From NCBI RefSeq assembly GCF_001927245.1, contig NZ_MJUX01000008.1, positions 186,001 to 250,000 of the forward strand: DNA of 64,000 bases. Direction: 5' to 3'. This DNA is from Acuticoccus yangtzensis (GTDB lineage Bacteria; Pseudomonadota; Alphaproteobacteria; Rhizobiales; Amorphaceae). The first letter of the stretch is position 1. Every line of letters starts with the position of its first letter. The notes under the pieces were generated by a model. The model did no database searches. It had not been told where the DNA came from and saw nothing but the letters and a program-made list of their open reading frames with translations. A program made the translations under genes and the position numbers. Positions 1-8,556 of this stretch are shown here, one piece after another.

Positions 1-1
1 C

Positions 2-934
2 ACCCGCTGCGAGGGCCGGCCGGGCTTCATCGTCGAAACGTCGGACGGCGAGATCGAGGCGCAGCGCGTCGTCGCCGCCACCGGCCCGTTCCAGGTCCCC
101 TCGGTGCCGGACTTCGTGCCCGAGGACAGCGGCCTCATGCAGCTCCACTCGTCCACCTACCGCAATCCGGACCAGCTTCCGGAGGGCGCGGTGCTCGTCG
201 TCGGCGGCGGCGCGTCGGGCTGCCAGATCGCCGAGGAGCTGCGCCGCGCCGGCCGCGACGTGTATCTGTCCATCGGCGGCCACTACCGGCCCCCGCGGTC
301 CTACCGCAACCGCGATTACGTCTGGTGGCTCGGCGTGCTCGGCAAGTGGGACGAGATCAAGACCACGCCCAAGCGCCACATCGCCTTCGCCGTCAGCGGC
401 TATGACGGCGGGCGCACGGTGGACTTCCGCCGCCTCGGCCACATGGGCATCACCGTGCTCGGCATGACGACGGGTTACGAGAACGGCGTCATCTCCATCG
501 CCGACGACCTCGCCGCCAACATCAAGCAGGGTGACGAGGCCTATCTCGACGTGCTGCGCGAGGCGGACGCCTATGTCGAGCGCAACGGCATCGACCTGCC
601 GCCCGAGCCGGACGCGTGGACCATCGACACCGACCCCGACTGTATCGCCAATCCGGTGCGCGCGCTCGACCTCGCGGCGGCGAACGTGAAGACGATCCTC
701 TGGGCCACCGGGTTCAAATACGACTTCAGCTGGCTGCAGGTGGACGCCTTCCACCCTGACGGCACGCCGTTCCACAAGCGCGGCATCTCCACCGAGCGGG
801 GCGTCTATTTCCTCGGCCTGCCGGAGCTCACCAACCGCGCCTCCTCCTTCATCTACGGCTGTTGGTACGACGCGAAATATCTCGCCACCCACATCGGCGT
901 GCAGCGCATGTACGTCGCCTACGACAAGGCGTGA
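2..934 (+). CDS. Flavin-containing monooxygenase / CzcO-like flavoprotein, 5' truncated by window edge
   Basis: The reading frame is open from the first bases of the window to the TGA at 932-934 (310 residues visible), so the start and the first FAD-binding glycine motif lie outside. Seen: an ATGPF motif near the start, then a second Rossmann motif VVGGGASGCQIAEEL (visible residues ~66-80), expected to bind NADPH, and a C-terminal ATGF motif (ILWATGFKYDF) typical of FMO/Baeyer-Villiger-like proteins. These enzymes oxygenate N, S or ketone groups using FAD and NADPH in the cytoplasm. It lies 60 nt upstream of the next gene on the same strand and probably opens the catabolic operon. Substrate unknown; some CzcO-like family members are simply annotated as NAD(P)-binding oxidoreductases. 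Confidence 0.85.
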   Translation, partial: TRCEGRPGFIVETSDGEIEAQRVVAATGPFQVPSVPDFVPEDSGLMQLHSSTYRNPDQLPEGAVLVVGGGASGCQIAEELRRAGRDVYLSIGGHYRPPRSYRNRDYVWWLGVLGKWDEIKTTPKRHIAFAVSGYDGGRTVDFRRLGHMGITVLGMTTGYENGVISIADDLAANIKQGDEAYLDVLREADAYVERNGIDLPPEPDAWTIDTDPDCIANPVRALDLAAANVKTILWATGFKYDFSWLQVDAFHPDGTPFHKRGISTERGVYFLGLPELTNRASSFIYGCWYDAKYLATHIGVQRMYVAYDKA

Positions 935-994
935 CGCCGCCGCCCCGCCCACCGCGGCGGGGCGCCTTTGGGACGACGACACAAGGACCGCCGC

Positions 995-1441
995 ATGAAA
1001 AACGTCATGTTCCTCAACGGCCCCAACGCCAACCTCTACGGCCTCGACCGCAGCGGCACCTATGGCAGCGACAGCTTTCCGCAGATCGAGGCGGCCTGCA
1101 TGGCGCGCGCGGCCGATCTCGGCTTCACGCTCCACTTCCGCCAGTCCAACCACGAGGGCGTCCTGGTCGACTGGATCCAGGAGGCACGCCAGTCCTGTGA
1201 TGGCATCCTGATCAACGCGGCCGGGCTCACCTACACCTCGGTCGCGATCCTCGACGCGCTGCTCGCCTTCGACGGGCCGATCATCGAGTGCCACATGAGC
1301 AACATCTGGAAGCGCGAGCCCTTCCGCCACCATTCCTTCGTCTCCAAGGCCGCGACCGGCGTCGTCGCGGGCCTCGGCCTCAGGGGCTACCTCCTCGGCC
1401 TGACCGCCATGGCGGAGCTGATGAACGAGGCCGCGGCGTGA
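995..1441 (+). CDS. Type II 3-dehydroquinate dehydratase-like protein (AroQ family), divergent paralogue
   Basis: 148 residues, the usual length for the dodecameric type II dehydroquinase. The ATG at 995 is preceded by CAAGGAC; an in-frame start at 968 is less likely. Conserved: NGPNANLYG near the N-terminus, the R and catalytic-type Y in DRSGTYG, N and TSVAI in the middle, and ECHMSNI followed by REPFRHHS, matching the E, H and R of the substrate pocket. Odd: the usual N-P/A-G-x-x-THTS segment reads NAAGLTYTS, so the substrate-contacting His is Tyr. The gene sits between a monooxygenase and a hydroxyacid dehydrogenase, not with shikimate genes, so a role in quinate-like or other hydroxyacid catabolism, or a changed substrate, is inferred. 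Confidence 0.85.
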   Translation: MKNVMFLNGPNANLYGLDRSGTYGSDSFPQIEAACMARAADLGFTLHFRQSNHEGVLVDWIQEARQSCDGILINAAGLTYTSVAILDALLAFDGPIIECHMSNIWKREPFRHHSFVSKAATGVVAGLGLRGYLLGLTAMAELMNEAAA

Positions 1442-2373
1442 CCGACATCCTCGCCTTCTACAGCGGCCCCGACCCGTTCGACGTGTGGCGGGACGCGCTC
1501 GCCCCGCATCTGGCCGGCCACGTCGAGATCCAGGAGGCGGACAAGGTGACGGACCCCGCCGCCGTTCGCTTCGCCCTCGTGTGGATGCCGCCGGAGGGAT
1601 TCTTCGCCCGCTTCCCGAACCTGGAACTCGTCATCAATCTCGGCGCGGGCGTCGACCGGCTCGTGGCGCGCGGCGATCTGCCGGACGTTCCCATCACCCG
1701 CCTGTCCGACCCCGAGATGGGCCGCATGATGGCCGGCTACGTGCTCTTTGCCGTGCTGCGCCACGCCCGCGACATCCCGCATTTCGAGGCCGCCCAGCCG
1801 AAGCGCGAGTGGGCCTACAAGCACCCCCACGCGGCGAGCGACACCACCGTGGCCGTGCTCGGCCTCGGCGAGCTCGGCGCGCTGGCCGCCACCGAGATCG
1901 CGCGACAGGGCTACGACACCCACGGCTGGGCGACGCGGCCGAAGGACCTTCCCGGCGTCACCGTCCATTGCGGCGACGACGCGCTGCCGGGGCTGCTCGC
2001 CGCGGCCGACATCGTCGTGTGCATGCTGCCGCTGACGCCGGGGACGGCGAAGCGCCTCGACGCGGGAGCCTTCGCGGCGATGAAAAAGGGCGCCGCCTTC
2101 ATCAACGTCTCGCGCGGGGCGGTGGTGGACGAGCCGGCGATGATCGAGGCGCTGCGCTCCGGCCACCTCTCCGGCGCCACGCTCGACGTGTTCGCGACCG
2201 AGCCGCTGCCGGCGGACAGCCCCCTCTGGACGCTGCCGGGGGTGCTCATCACCCCGCACCTCGCCTCGGTGGCGCTGCCCAAGAGCGCCGCGCCGCAGAT
2301 CGCCGCCAACGTGCGCGCGATCCAGACCGGCGGCGCGCTCATCAACACCGTGTCGCGCGAGCGCGGCTATTGA
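1438..2373 (+). CDS. ghrA-like: D-2-hydroxyacid dehydrogenase, glyoxylate/hydroxypyruvate reductase A type
   Basis: 311 residues, close to E. coli GhrA (312). The GTG start at 1438 overlaps the stop of the preceding gene (GTGA), implying translational coupling. Seen: the NAD(P)-binding motif VLGLGELGALAA in the middle, the catalytic triad of the family as Arg in NVSRGAVVDE, Glu in FATEPLP and His in TPHLAS. The enzyme reduces 2-keto acids such as glyoxylate or hydroxypyruvate with NADPH in the cytoplasm. Its place in a catabolic cluster suggests it handles a 2-oxo or 2-hydroxy acid released from the transported compound. Confidence 0.9.
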   Translation: MTDILAFYSGPDPFDVWRDALAPHLAGHVEIQEADKVTDPAAVRFALVWMPPEGFFARFPNLELVINLGAGVDRLVARGDLPDVPITRLSDPEMGRMMAGYVLFAVLRHARDIPHFEAAQPKREWAYKHPHAASDTTVAVLGLGELGALAATEIARQGYDTHGWATRPKDLPGVTVHCGDDALPGLLAAADIVVCMLPLTPGTAKRLDAGAFAAMKKGAAFINVSRGAVVDEPAMIEALRSGHLSGATLDVFATEPLPADSPLWTLPGVLITPHLASVALPKSAAPQIAANVRAIQTGGALINTVSRERGY

Positions 2374-2488
2374 GCCGCCTCCCCGGCACGCACCTTGCCG
2401 CGGCCCCCGCGGCGATCCCGGCCCCGATGGCGCGGTGCCACCCGCGGCCAATCCGCTCTCGTTCTCCTCAACCAACAGGACAGTTCAG

Positions 2489-3514
2489 ATGAAACGTCTC
2501 CTCTTGACCGCCGCGGCGCTGGGACTCCTAGCCCAGTCCGCCTCTGCCGAGACGCTCGTCGTCTCCAGCTGGGGCGGCAGCTTCCGCGACCTCATCGCCG
2601 ACACCATCGGCAAGAAGTTCACCGAAGAAACCGGCGTCGACGTCGAGTTCATCACCGGCGGCACGATCGACCGGCTGAACCAGGCCAAGCTGAGCCGCGA
2701 CAACCCGGAAAGCGACGTGACCTTCACCACGTCTCACATCGGCTGGCTCTACCGTAACGACGGGCTGTTCGAGGAGCTGGACCTCTCGAAGATCCCGAAC
2801 GCGGTCAACCTCGTCGAGCAGGCGAAGATCAGCCCGTCCCACATCGGCGCCTGGGCCTATGTCTACACCATCGGCTACCTGCCCGACATGGTGCCGGAGG
2901 GCGTGACCTTCGAAAGCTGGAACGACCTGTGGTCGCCTGAGCTGGAAGGCATGCTCGCCGCGCCGGACTTCGACCCGTCCCACATCATCGCCGTCTCGGC
3001 GAAGCTGGAAGGCGTCGACATCGAGAACTGGCAGGAGGCGACGGACAAGCTGCTGGCGCTGAAGCCGAACTTCAAGGCCTTCTACACCAACGACGCCAAC
3101 TCGCAGCAGCTCCTCTCCACCGGCGAAACCCCGGTGCAGATCCTCCTGTCGATGAACGCCTATTACATGAAGTCCCAGGGCCTCGACGTGGAGCTGGCGA
3201 TCCCGAAGGAAGGCGCCGTCCTCGGTGTCGACACGATGGGTATCACCACCGGCACCACGAAACAGGACCTCGCCTACAAGTTCCTGAACGCCGCGCTGGA
3301 CCCCGAAGTCCAGGCGCAGATCGCCGAGATCAAGAAGGGCAGCCCCGTCGTCTCCAACGTCGAGCTTCCCGAGGAGCTGGCGTCCCTCCCCGGCATCTTC
3401 ACGACGCCCGAGCAGTGGGAGAGCCAGACGCTCATCATCCCGCACGAGCTGCGCGCCGAGAAGACCGCCGAATGGCGCCAGTGGTTCACGGAAAACATGA
3501 TCGCCGGCAACTGA
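2489..3514 (+). CDS. ABC transporter periplasmic substrate-binding protein, spermidine/putrescine (PotD) type
   Basis: 341 residues with a Sec signal peptide: MKRLLLTAAALGLLAQ then SASA, cleavage expected before ETLVVSSWGGSF. The mature N-terminus and length match extracellular solute-binding family 1/8 proteins of the PotD/F group. The ATG at 2489 follows an AGGA-containing site. It heads a complete importer (binding protein, two permeases, ATPase). Known members bind polyamines, but close relatives bind amino acids, opines or other small polar compounds, so the ligand should not be assumed to be a polyamine. Confidence 0.92.
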   Translation: MKRLLLTAAALGLLAQSASAETLVVSSWGGSFRDLIADTIGKKFTEETGVDVEFITGGTIDRLNQAKLSRDNPESDVTFTTSHIGWLYRNDGLFEELDLSKIPNAVNLVEQAKISPSHIGAWAYVYTIGYLPDMVPEGVTFESWNDLWSPELEGMLAAPDFDPSHIIAVSAKLEGVDIENWQEATDKLLALKPNFKAFYTNDANSQQLLSTGETPVQILLSMNAYYMKSQGLDVELAIPKEGAVLGVDTMGITTGTTKQDLAYKFLNAALDPEVQAQIAEIKKGSPVVSNVELPEELASLPGIFTTPEQWESQTLIIPHELRAEKTAEWRQWFTENMIAGN

Positions 3515-3531
3515 GCCGGGCCGTCGCCCTC

Positions 3532-3555
3532 GTCCCGGCGGCCCGACGCCGGGAC
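3532..3555 (+). other. Intercistronic GC-rich hairpin after the binding-protein gene
   Basis: A perfect 9-bp inverted repeat (GTCCCGGCG at 3532-3540 and CGCCGGGAC at 3547-3555) with a 6-nt loop lies between the binding-protein stop and the first permease. It has no T-run, so it is more likely an mRNA-stabilising or attenuating element, which commonly gives binding proteins more transcript than permeases, than a full terminator. Function inferred. Confidence 0.45.
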
Positions 3556-3589
3556 ACCCTCACCTCCCCGCAAGGAGCAGCCGACGCCC

Positions 3590-4441
3590 ATGTCGAAGCG
3601 CCCTTTCCTCGGCTGGTTCGCCTCGCCGTCGATCCTGATCGCCTTCGCGGTCGCGGCGTCGTTCCTGGCCATCGTCCAATATAGCCTGCGCGCCCATGTG
3701 CCGGGCTCGCTCGACCCCGGCGGCTTCACGCTCGAGAATTTCACGACGCTCTGGAAAGCCGTCTACGGCCAGGCGTTCCTGACCACCGTCAGCCTCTGCT
3801 TCTACACCGCGCTGTTCACGCTCCTCATCGGATACCCGTTGGCCTATGCGATGGTGCGCGCCAAGTCCGCCGCGCTGCGCAGCGCCATCCTCATCATCTC
3901 CCTCACGCCGCTCTTCCTGGGCGAGATCGTGCGCACCTATTCGTGGATGATCGTCCTCGGCAACCGCGGCTTCGTGAACGCCTTCCTCATGCAGCTCGGC
4001 CTCATCGACCGGCCGATCAGCTTCATGTTCACGGTCACCGGCGTGGTGATCGCTCTCGTCCATTTCACGCTGCCGATCGTCGTCGTCATGCTGGCCGCCG
4101 CTCTGTCGCACATCGACCGCAACATCGAGCGCGCCGCGACCTCGCTCGGCGCCGGGCGCATCCGCAACTTCCTCACCGTCACGCTGCCGCTGTCGGTTCC
4201 CGGCATCGTCGCGGCGACGTCCACCGCCTTCGCGTGGACCTTCTCCGCCTTCGCGACCCCGCAGATGATCGGCGGCGGCCGGGTGCAGACCATCTCCACG
4301 CTGGTCTACCAGGTCGGATTCGCCTCGTTCAATTTTCCGCTGGCCGCGTCCCTGTCGCTGGTCGGCCTCCTCTTCACCGTCGCCGTCCTCGCCCTCTTCA
4401 ACACCGGCATCCGCCGCCTCGAGCAGATCGGAGCCCACTGA
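3590..4441 (+). CDS. ABC transporter permease, PotB type
   Basis: 283 residues, about six hydrophobic transmembrane segments. The cytoplasmic EAA loop that docks the ATPase is visible as IERAATSLGAGRIRNF (about residues 178-193). AAGGAG lies upstream of the ATG, 12 nt away. The next permease starts one base after this stop, so the two are co-translated. With the following permease it should form the heterodimeric inner-membrane channel of the block A importer. Confidence 0.93.
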   Translation: MSKRPFLGWFASPSILIAFAVAASFLAIVQYSLRAHVPGSLDPGGFTLENFTTLWKAVYGQAFLTTVSLCFYTALFTLLIGYPLAYAMVRAKSAALRSAILIISLTPLFLGEIVRTYSWMIVLGNRGFVNAFLMQLGLIDRPISFMFTVTGVVIALVHFTLPIVVVMLAAALSHIDRNIERAATSLGAGRIRNFLTVTLPLSVPGIVAATSTAFAWTFSAFATPQMIGGGRVQTISTLVYQVGFASFNFPLAASLSLVGLLFTVAVLALFNTGIRRLEQIGAH

Positions 4442-4442
4442 C

Positions 4443-5252
4443 GTGAAGAAGTCCCTCACCGATCACATCCTCGACTGTACCGGGCGGATCGTCATTGCGC
4501 TGATCCTCGCCTTCGTGCTCTTGCCCTTCGTGGTCGTCGCCACCGCCTCGCTGAACGACAGCGCCATCCTCTCCTTCCCGCCCAAGTCCATCTCGCTGCG
4601 CTGGTACGCCAACGTGTTCGAGTATCGCGATTTCGGCGAAGGCCTCGTCAACTCGCTGAAGGTGGCGGCCATCGGCGCGGCGATCGCGGTCGTCGCCGGC
4701 GCAGGCTTCGCCTACGTGCTCGACCGTTACGACTTCGCCTTCAAGGCGACGCTCAACGGCATCCTGATGTCGTCGCTCGTCATCCCGAACTTCACCATCG
4801 GGCTGGGCCTCCTCATCCTGTCGGCCGCCGCCGCGCTGCCGCGGTCGATCTGGCTCGTCGTCACGGTCCACGTCATCATCGTGCTGCCGTTCGTGGTGCG
4901 CTCGGTCTACGTGTCGCTGCGCAACTTCGAGAAGCGTTACGAGCAGGCGGCCGAGAGCCTCGGCGGCACACCCGGCCACGTGCTCCTGACGATCACCCTG
5001 CCGCTGTTGATGCCGGGTCTCGTCTCCGGCGCCCTCTTCGCGGCGATCCTGTCTTTCAACGAGTTCACCGCCTCGCTCTTCGTGGTGAACCAGTCGACCC
5101 AGACGCTGCCCGTCGCGATGTACAATTACGTCCGCGAATATGCCGACCCGACGCTCGCCGCGATGTCGGTGATCTACGTCGCCGTGGTCGCCGCCGCCCT
5201 CCTTGTCGTTCACAAAATCTTCCGCCTCGAAAAGGTCCTCAATGTCGAGTGA
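4443..5252 (+). CDS. ABC transporter permease, PotC type
   Basis: 269 residues with a GTG start at 4443 immediately after the previous stop. Multiple membrane segments are visible and the EAA loop reads YEQAAESLGGTPGHVL, followed by the family TLPLLMPGL segment. Partner of the permease at 3590-4441. Its end overlaps the ATPase gene by 11 nt. Confidence 0.93.
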   Translation: MKKSLTDHILDCTGRIVIALILAFVLLPFVVVATASLNDSAILSFPPKSISLRWYANVFEYRDFGEGLVNSLKVAAIGAAIAVVAGAGFAYVLDRYDFAFKATLNGILMSSLVIPNFTIGLGLLILSAAAALPRSIWLVVTVHVIIVLPFVVRSVYVSLRNFEKRYEQAAESLGGTPGHVLLTITLPLLMPGLVSGALFAAILSFNEFTASLFVVNQSTQTLPVAMYNYVREYADPTLAAMSVIYVAVVAAALLVVHKIFRLEKVLNVE

Positions 5253-6372
5253 GATCGCGCCTCCGGTGTCCGTGGACGCCGGGGATCCCCCCGCCGTGAA
5301 GATCGACGGAGTCGCCAAGTCCTTCTCCGGCACGGTCGCGCTCGAGCCGGTCTGGCTGAAGATCCGCCGCGGCGAGTTTTTGACGCTGCTCGGCCCCTCC
5401 GGTTGCGGCAAGACCACGCTGCTCAACCTCATCGCCGGCTTCCTTGAGGCCGACGCGGGCGAGCTCTTCATCGGCGACGAACTGGTCACCCAGGTGCCGC
5501 CGCACAAGCGCGAGATCGGCATCGTCTTCCAGAATTACGCGCTGTTCCCGCACATGAACGTGGCGCAGAACGTGGCCTACGGGCTGCGCACCCGCCGCGT
5601 CTCCCGCGCCGAAACGCGCCAGCGGGTGCGCGAGGCGCTGGACCTCGTGAAGCTCGGCGACTTTGCGGACCGGCGGCCGCGCCAGCTCTCCGGCGGCCAG
5701 CAGCAACGTGTGGCGCTCGCCCGTGCGCTGGTGATCCGCCCGCGCGTACTGCTGCTCGACGAGCCGTTTTCCGCGCTGGATCGTAACCTGCGCACCGCCA
5801 TGCAGGTGGAGCTGAAGGAGATCCAATCGCGCCTCGGCCTCACCACCGTGTTCGTGACGCACGACCAGAGCGAGGCGCTGTCGATGTCGGACCGCATCGC
5901 GGTGATGTCGCGCGGGCGCATCCGCCAGATCGGCAGCCCGAGCGAGATCTACGACCGGCCGCAGAGTCGCTTCGTGTCCACCTTCGTGGGCGACGCCAAC
6001 CTGTTCGCCGCCGACCTCCTGGGCCGCGATGCCGGGGCGGCCTCACTCGACGTCGGCGGCACGCGCACGAGCCTTGCGACCTACCAGGACGAGTGCCCGG
6101 CGCCCGGCCCGGTGACGCTGGTCGTGCGGCCCGAGCAGTGCGCGCTGACCGCGGCGGGAGAGCCGGGCACCGTGCCCGCCACCGTCGCCCTCTCGGTCTA
6201 CCAGGGGAGCTACGCCGAGCTTTATCTGGACTGCCCCGCCGCTGAGGGTGGGCGCGCCATGCTGCGCGTCCCGGCCAGTGAGGCGCTGGCGGCAGGAACC
6301 ACGGTCGGCATTCGCCTGCCGGACACCGGCCCCGCCGTCTTTGCCCGCGAAGACGAAGGAGCGGCGGCATGA
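5242..6372 (+). CDS. ABC transporter ATP-binding protein, PotA type
   Basis: 376 residues. The ATG at 5242 overlaps the end of the permease gene; an in-frame start at 5203 would lie deep inside that gene and is unlikely. Walker A GPSGCGKTT at residues 51-59, signature LSGGQQQR, Walker B LLLDEP, then the H-loop THDQSEA. The C-terminal ~120 residues form the TOBE-type domain of the MalK/PotA group. Powers the block A importer from the cytoplasmic side. The stop overlaps the next gene (ATGA). Confidence 0.95.
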   Translation: MSSEIAPPVSVDAGDPPAVKIDGVAKSFSGTVALEPVWLKIRRGEFLTLLGPSGCGKTTLLNLIAGFLEADAGELFIGDELVTQVPPHKREIGIVFQNYALFPHMNVAQNVAYGLRTRRVSRAETRQRVREALDLVKLGDFADRRPRQLSGGQQQRVALARALVIRPRVLLLDEPFSALDRNLRTAMQVELKEIQSRLGLTTVFVTHDQSEALSMSDRIAVMSRGRIRQIGSPSEIYDRPQSRFVSTFVGDANLFAADLLGRDAGAASLDVGGTRTSLATYQDECPAPGPVTLVVRPEQCALTAAGEPGTVPATVALSVYQGSYAELYLDCPAAEGGRAMLRVPASEALAAGTTVGIRLPDTGPAVFAREDEGAAA

Positions 6373-7370
6373 GCGCCACGATGAAGGCCGTCGTTGCCAC
6401 CGCGCCCGGCGGGCCGGACGTTCTCGCCGTGGTGGACCGCCCCGTTCCCGCACCCGGCCCCGGCGAGGTGCTGATCCGAGTCGCCACCGCCGGGGTGAAC
6501 CGGCCCGACATCATGCAGCGGTCCGGCGCCCTCCCCGCCCCGGCCGACGTGTCCGACATTCTCGGCCTCGAGGTCGCGGGCCACGTGGAGGCCGTCGGCG
6601 AGGGCGTCGACACGCTCGCCGAGGGCGAGGCGGTGATGGCGCTGGTGAAGGCCGGCGGCTATGCCGAGTGGGTGGTGACGAAGGCGGCCCAATGCCTGCC
6701 GATTCCGGACGGGCTCAGCCTGCACGAGGCGGCTCTGCTGCCGGAGGGCCTCTTCACCATCTGGCACAACCTGTTCGACCGCGGGTGCCTGCGCGCCGGC
6801 GAGCGGGCGCTGATCGAAGGCGGCGCCAGCGGCATCGGCACATTGGCACTGCAGCTCGCCCTCGCCTGGGGCGCCGAAGTGGTCGTGACGGCGGGCGGCC
6901 CCGACAAGTGCGCCGCGCTGGAGGCGATGGGCGCGCGCGCCATCGACTACCGCACCGCCGACCTCACCGCCGAGGTGCTGCGCCTCACCGGCGGCCACGG
7001 CGCCGACGTGGTGCTCGACATCCTCGGCGGCGACGCGGTCAACCGCCACCTCGCGGCGATGGCGCCGGGCGGACGGCACATCGGCCTCTCCTTCATGGCG
7101 GGGATGATGGCGCCGGTGGACCTCGGCCTCGTCATGCGCAAGGGGTTGTGGCTCTCGTCCTCCACGCTGCGGCCCAAGAGCGACGCCGAGAAGGCCGCCA
7201 TCGCCCGCGACGTCGCCGCCCACCTCATCCCGCTGATCGGCCCCGGCAAGGTGCGCCCGGTGCTGTCGGAGGCGTTCGCGCTTCAGGACGCCGCCGCCGC
7301 GCATGCCCTGCTGGAGTCGGGCCGCAACATCGGCAAGATCGCCCTTCTCGTCTCGGAGTCCCGCGCATGA
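6369..7370 (+). CDS. NAD(P)H:quinone oxidoreductase, zinc-independent MDR / PIG3 family
   Basis: 333 residues, ATGA overlap with the ATPase gene. Seen: N-terminal GroES-like fold with GVNRPDIMQR, a nucleotide-binding segment GGASGIGTLALQLA (about residues 155-168) and no structural-zinc cysteine cluster, which separates it from alcohol dehydrogenases. The family reduces quinones or activated alkenes with NADPH. In this operon it could act on an enone or quinone intermediate; that is inference from position only. Confidence 0.9.
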   Translation: MSATMKAVVATAPGGPDVLAVVDRPVPAPGPGEVLIRVATAGVNRPDIMQRSGALPAPADVSDILGLEVAGHVEAVGEGVDTLAEGEAVMALVKAGGYAEWVVTKAAQCLPIPDGLSLHEAALLPEGLFTIWHNLFDRGCLRAGERALIEGGASGIGTLALQLALAWGAEVVVTAGGPDKCAALEAMGARAIDYRTADLTAEVLRLTGGHGADVVLDILGGDAVNRHLAAMAPGGRHIGLSFMAGMMAPVDLGLVMRKGLWLSSSTLRPKSDAEKAAIARDVAAHLIPLIGPGKVRPVLSEAFALQDAAAAHALLESGRNIGKIALLVSESRA

Positions 7371-7978
7371 CGATCGCCCTCTATTGGGGTTCCGCCTCGC
7401 CCTTCGTGCGCAAAGTGATGGCCGCTGCGCACGAGCTGGGGCTTCAGGACAGCATCGAAATCCGTGATAGCGCCGCCCATCCGGTGGAGCGGGACGCGCG
7501 CATCCAAGCGTTCAACCCGCTCGCCAAAGTGCCCGCCGCCGCGACCGACGACGGCACCATGCTCTACGACAGCCGCGTGATCTGCGAATATCTCGACAGC
7601 GTCGCCGGCGGCGGCCTGTTCCCGCCCGCCGGTCCCGCAAGGTGGACCGCGCTGCGGCGCCAGGCGCTTGGCGACGGCCTTCTCGATGCCGCGCTCCTCA
7701 TCCGTTACGAGATGCTGGCCCGCCCGGCCGAGCACCAGTGGCCGGTATGGATCGCCAAGCAGCGCGAGAAGGTCGAGGACGCGCTGAACGCCATGGCGGC
7801 CGACATTCCGGCCGAGGACTGCCACGACATCGGCGCCCTCACCTACGCCTGCGCGCTCGGCTGGCTCGCCTTCCGCTTCCCCGAGTTCGCCTGGCAGGAG
7901 GGCCGCCCTGCCCTCGCCGCCTGGCACGAAGCCTACGAGGCGCGCCCGGCGATGCGCGCCACCCGCCCCTCCGCCTGA
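7367..7978 (+). CDS. Glutathione S-transferase family protein
   Basis: 203 residues, start ATG at 7367 overlapping the previous stop (ATGA). The N-terminal thioredoxin-like domain begins IALYWGSASPFVRKV, with Ser in the position of the catalytic residue, and contains the cis-Pro VPA and DSRVICEYLD glutathione-binding segment; an all-helical C-terminal domain follows. Likely a glutathione-dependent detoxifying or isomerising step in the operon. Confidence 0.9.
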   Translation: MTIALYWGSASPFVRKVMAAAHELGLQDSIEIRDSAAHPVERDARIQAFNPLAKVPAAATDDGTMLYDSRVICEYLDSVAGGGLFPPAGPARWTALRRQALGDGLLDAALLIRYEMLARPAEHQWPVWIAKQREKVEDALNAMAADIPAEDCHDIGALTYACALGWLAFRFPEFAWQEGRPALAAWHEAYEARPAMRATRPSA

Positions 7979-7999
7979 CACCCGGCCACCGTCTTCCGC

Positions 8000-8033
8000 A
8001 ACGCCCACACTTCGCCAACGCCCACACTTCGCC
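8000..8033. repeat. Perfect 17-bp tandem repeat, two copies
   Basis: The unit AACGCCCACACTTCGCC is present at 8000-8016 and again at 8017-8033, with a partial third AACG after it. It fills the 72-nt gap between the GST gene and the RidA gene and ends about 17 nt before the RidA start codon. A slippage-prone spacer or a repeated protein-binding site is possible; no function is shown. Confidence 0.85.
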
Positions 8034-8050
8034 AACGAAAGTCCACGCCC

Positions 8051-8467
8051 ATGGCGCACATCCGTCACCGCAAGTTCAACACCAAGGACACCTATCCCGA
8101 GCAGAAGCTGGACAACGATCTGGCCCAGGCCGTCATCGCCAAGGGCGGCACGACGATCTTCCTGCGCGGCCAGTGCCCGCAGGACCTAGACACCGCCGAG
8201 AACATCAAGAGCAACGACCCCGTCGAGCAGACGCACAAGGTGATGAGCAACATCCGCCAGCTCGTCGAAGAGTGCGGCGGCGAGATGCAGCACGTCACCA
8301 AGCTCGTCGTCTATCTCACCGACGTGCGCCACCGCGAGGCGGTCTACCGGACGATGGGCGAGTACATCAAAGGCGTTCACCCGGTGTGCACCGGCCTCGT
8401 CGTCGTCGCCCTGGCGCGGCCCGAATGGCTGGTCGAGATCGACGCAACCGCCGTCATCCCCGACTGA
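8051..8467 (+). CDS. RidA/YjgF/UK114 family protein (enamine/imine deaminase type)
   Basis: 138 residues, standard length for a trimeric RidA protein. The C-terminal ARPEWLVEID segment supplies an Arg near the position of E. coli RidA Arg105, which is needed to bind the substrate carboxylate. RidA enzymes hydrolyse reactive 2-aminoacrylate and related imines; paralogues inside catabolic operons often deaminate a pathway imine. Located between the GST and DUF1028 genes. A second RidA paralogue lies at 34233-34619. Confidence 0.9.
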   Translation: MAHIRHRKFNTKDTYPEQKLDNDLAQAVIAKGGTTIFLRGQCPQDLDTAENIKSNDPVEQTHKVMSNIRQLVEECGGEMQHVTKLVVYLTDVRHREAVYRTMGEYIKGVHPVCTGLVVVALARPEWLVEIDATAVIPD

Positions 8468-8556
8468 TCCCGCGCCCGCGCCCTCCGCGCGGCGGGGCGC
8501 GACGCACCCGAGCGACAACAGAACGGGGCCGCAGCGCCCCGCCTCCGGGAGATCCC

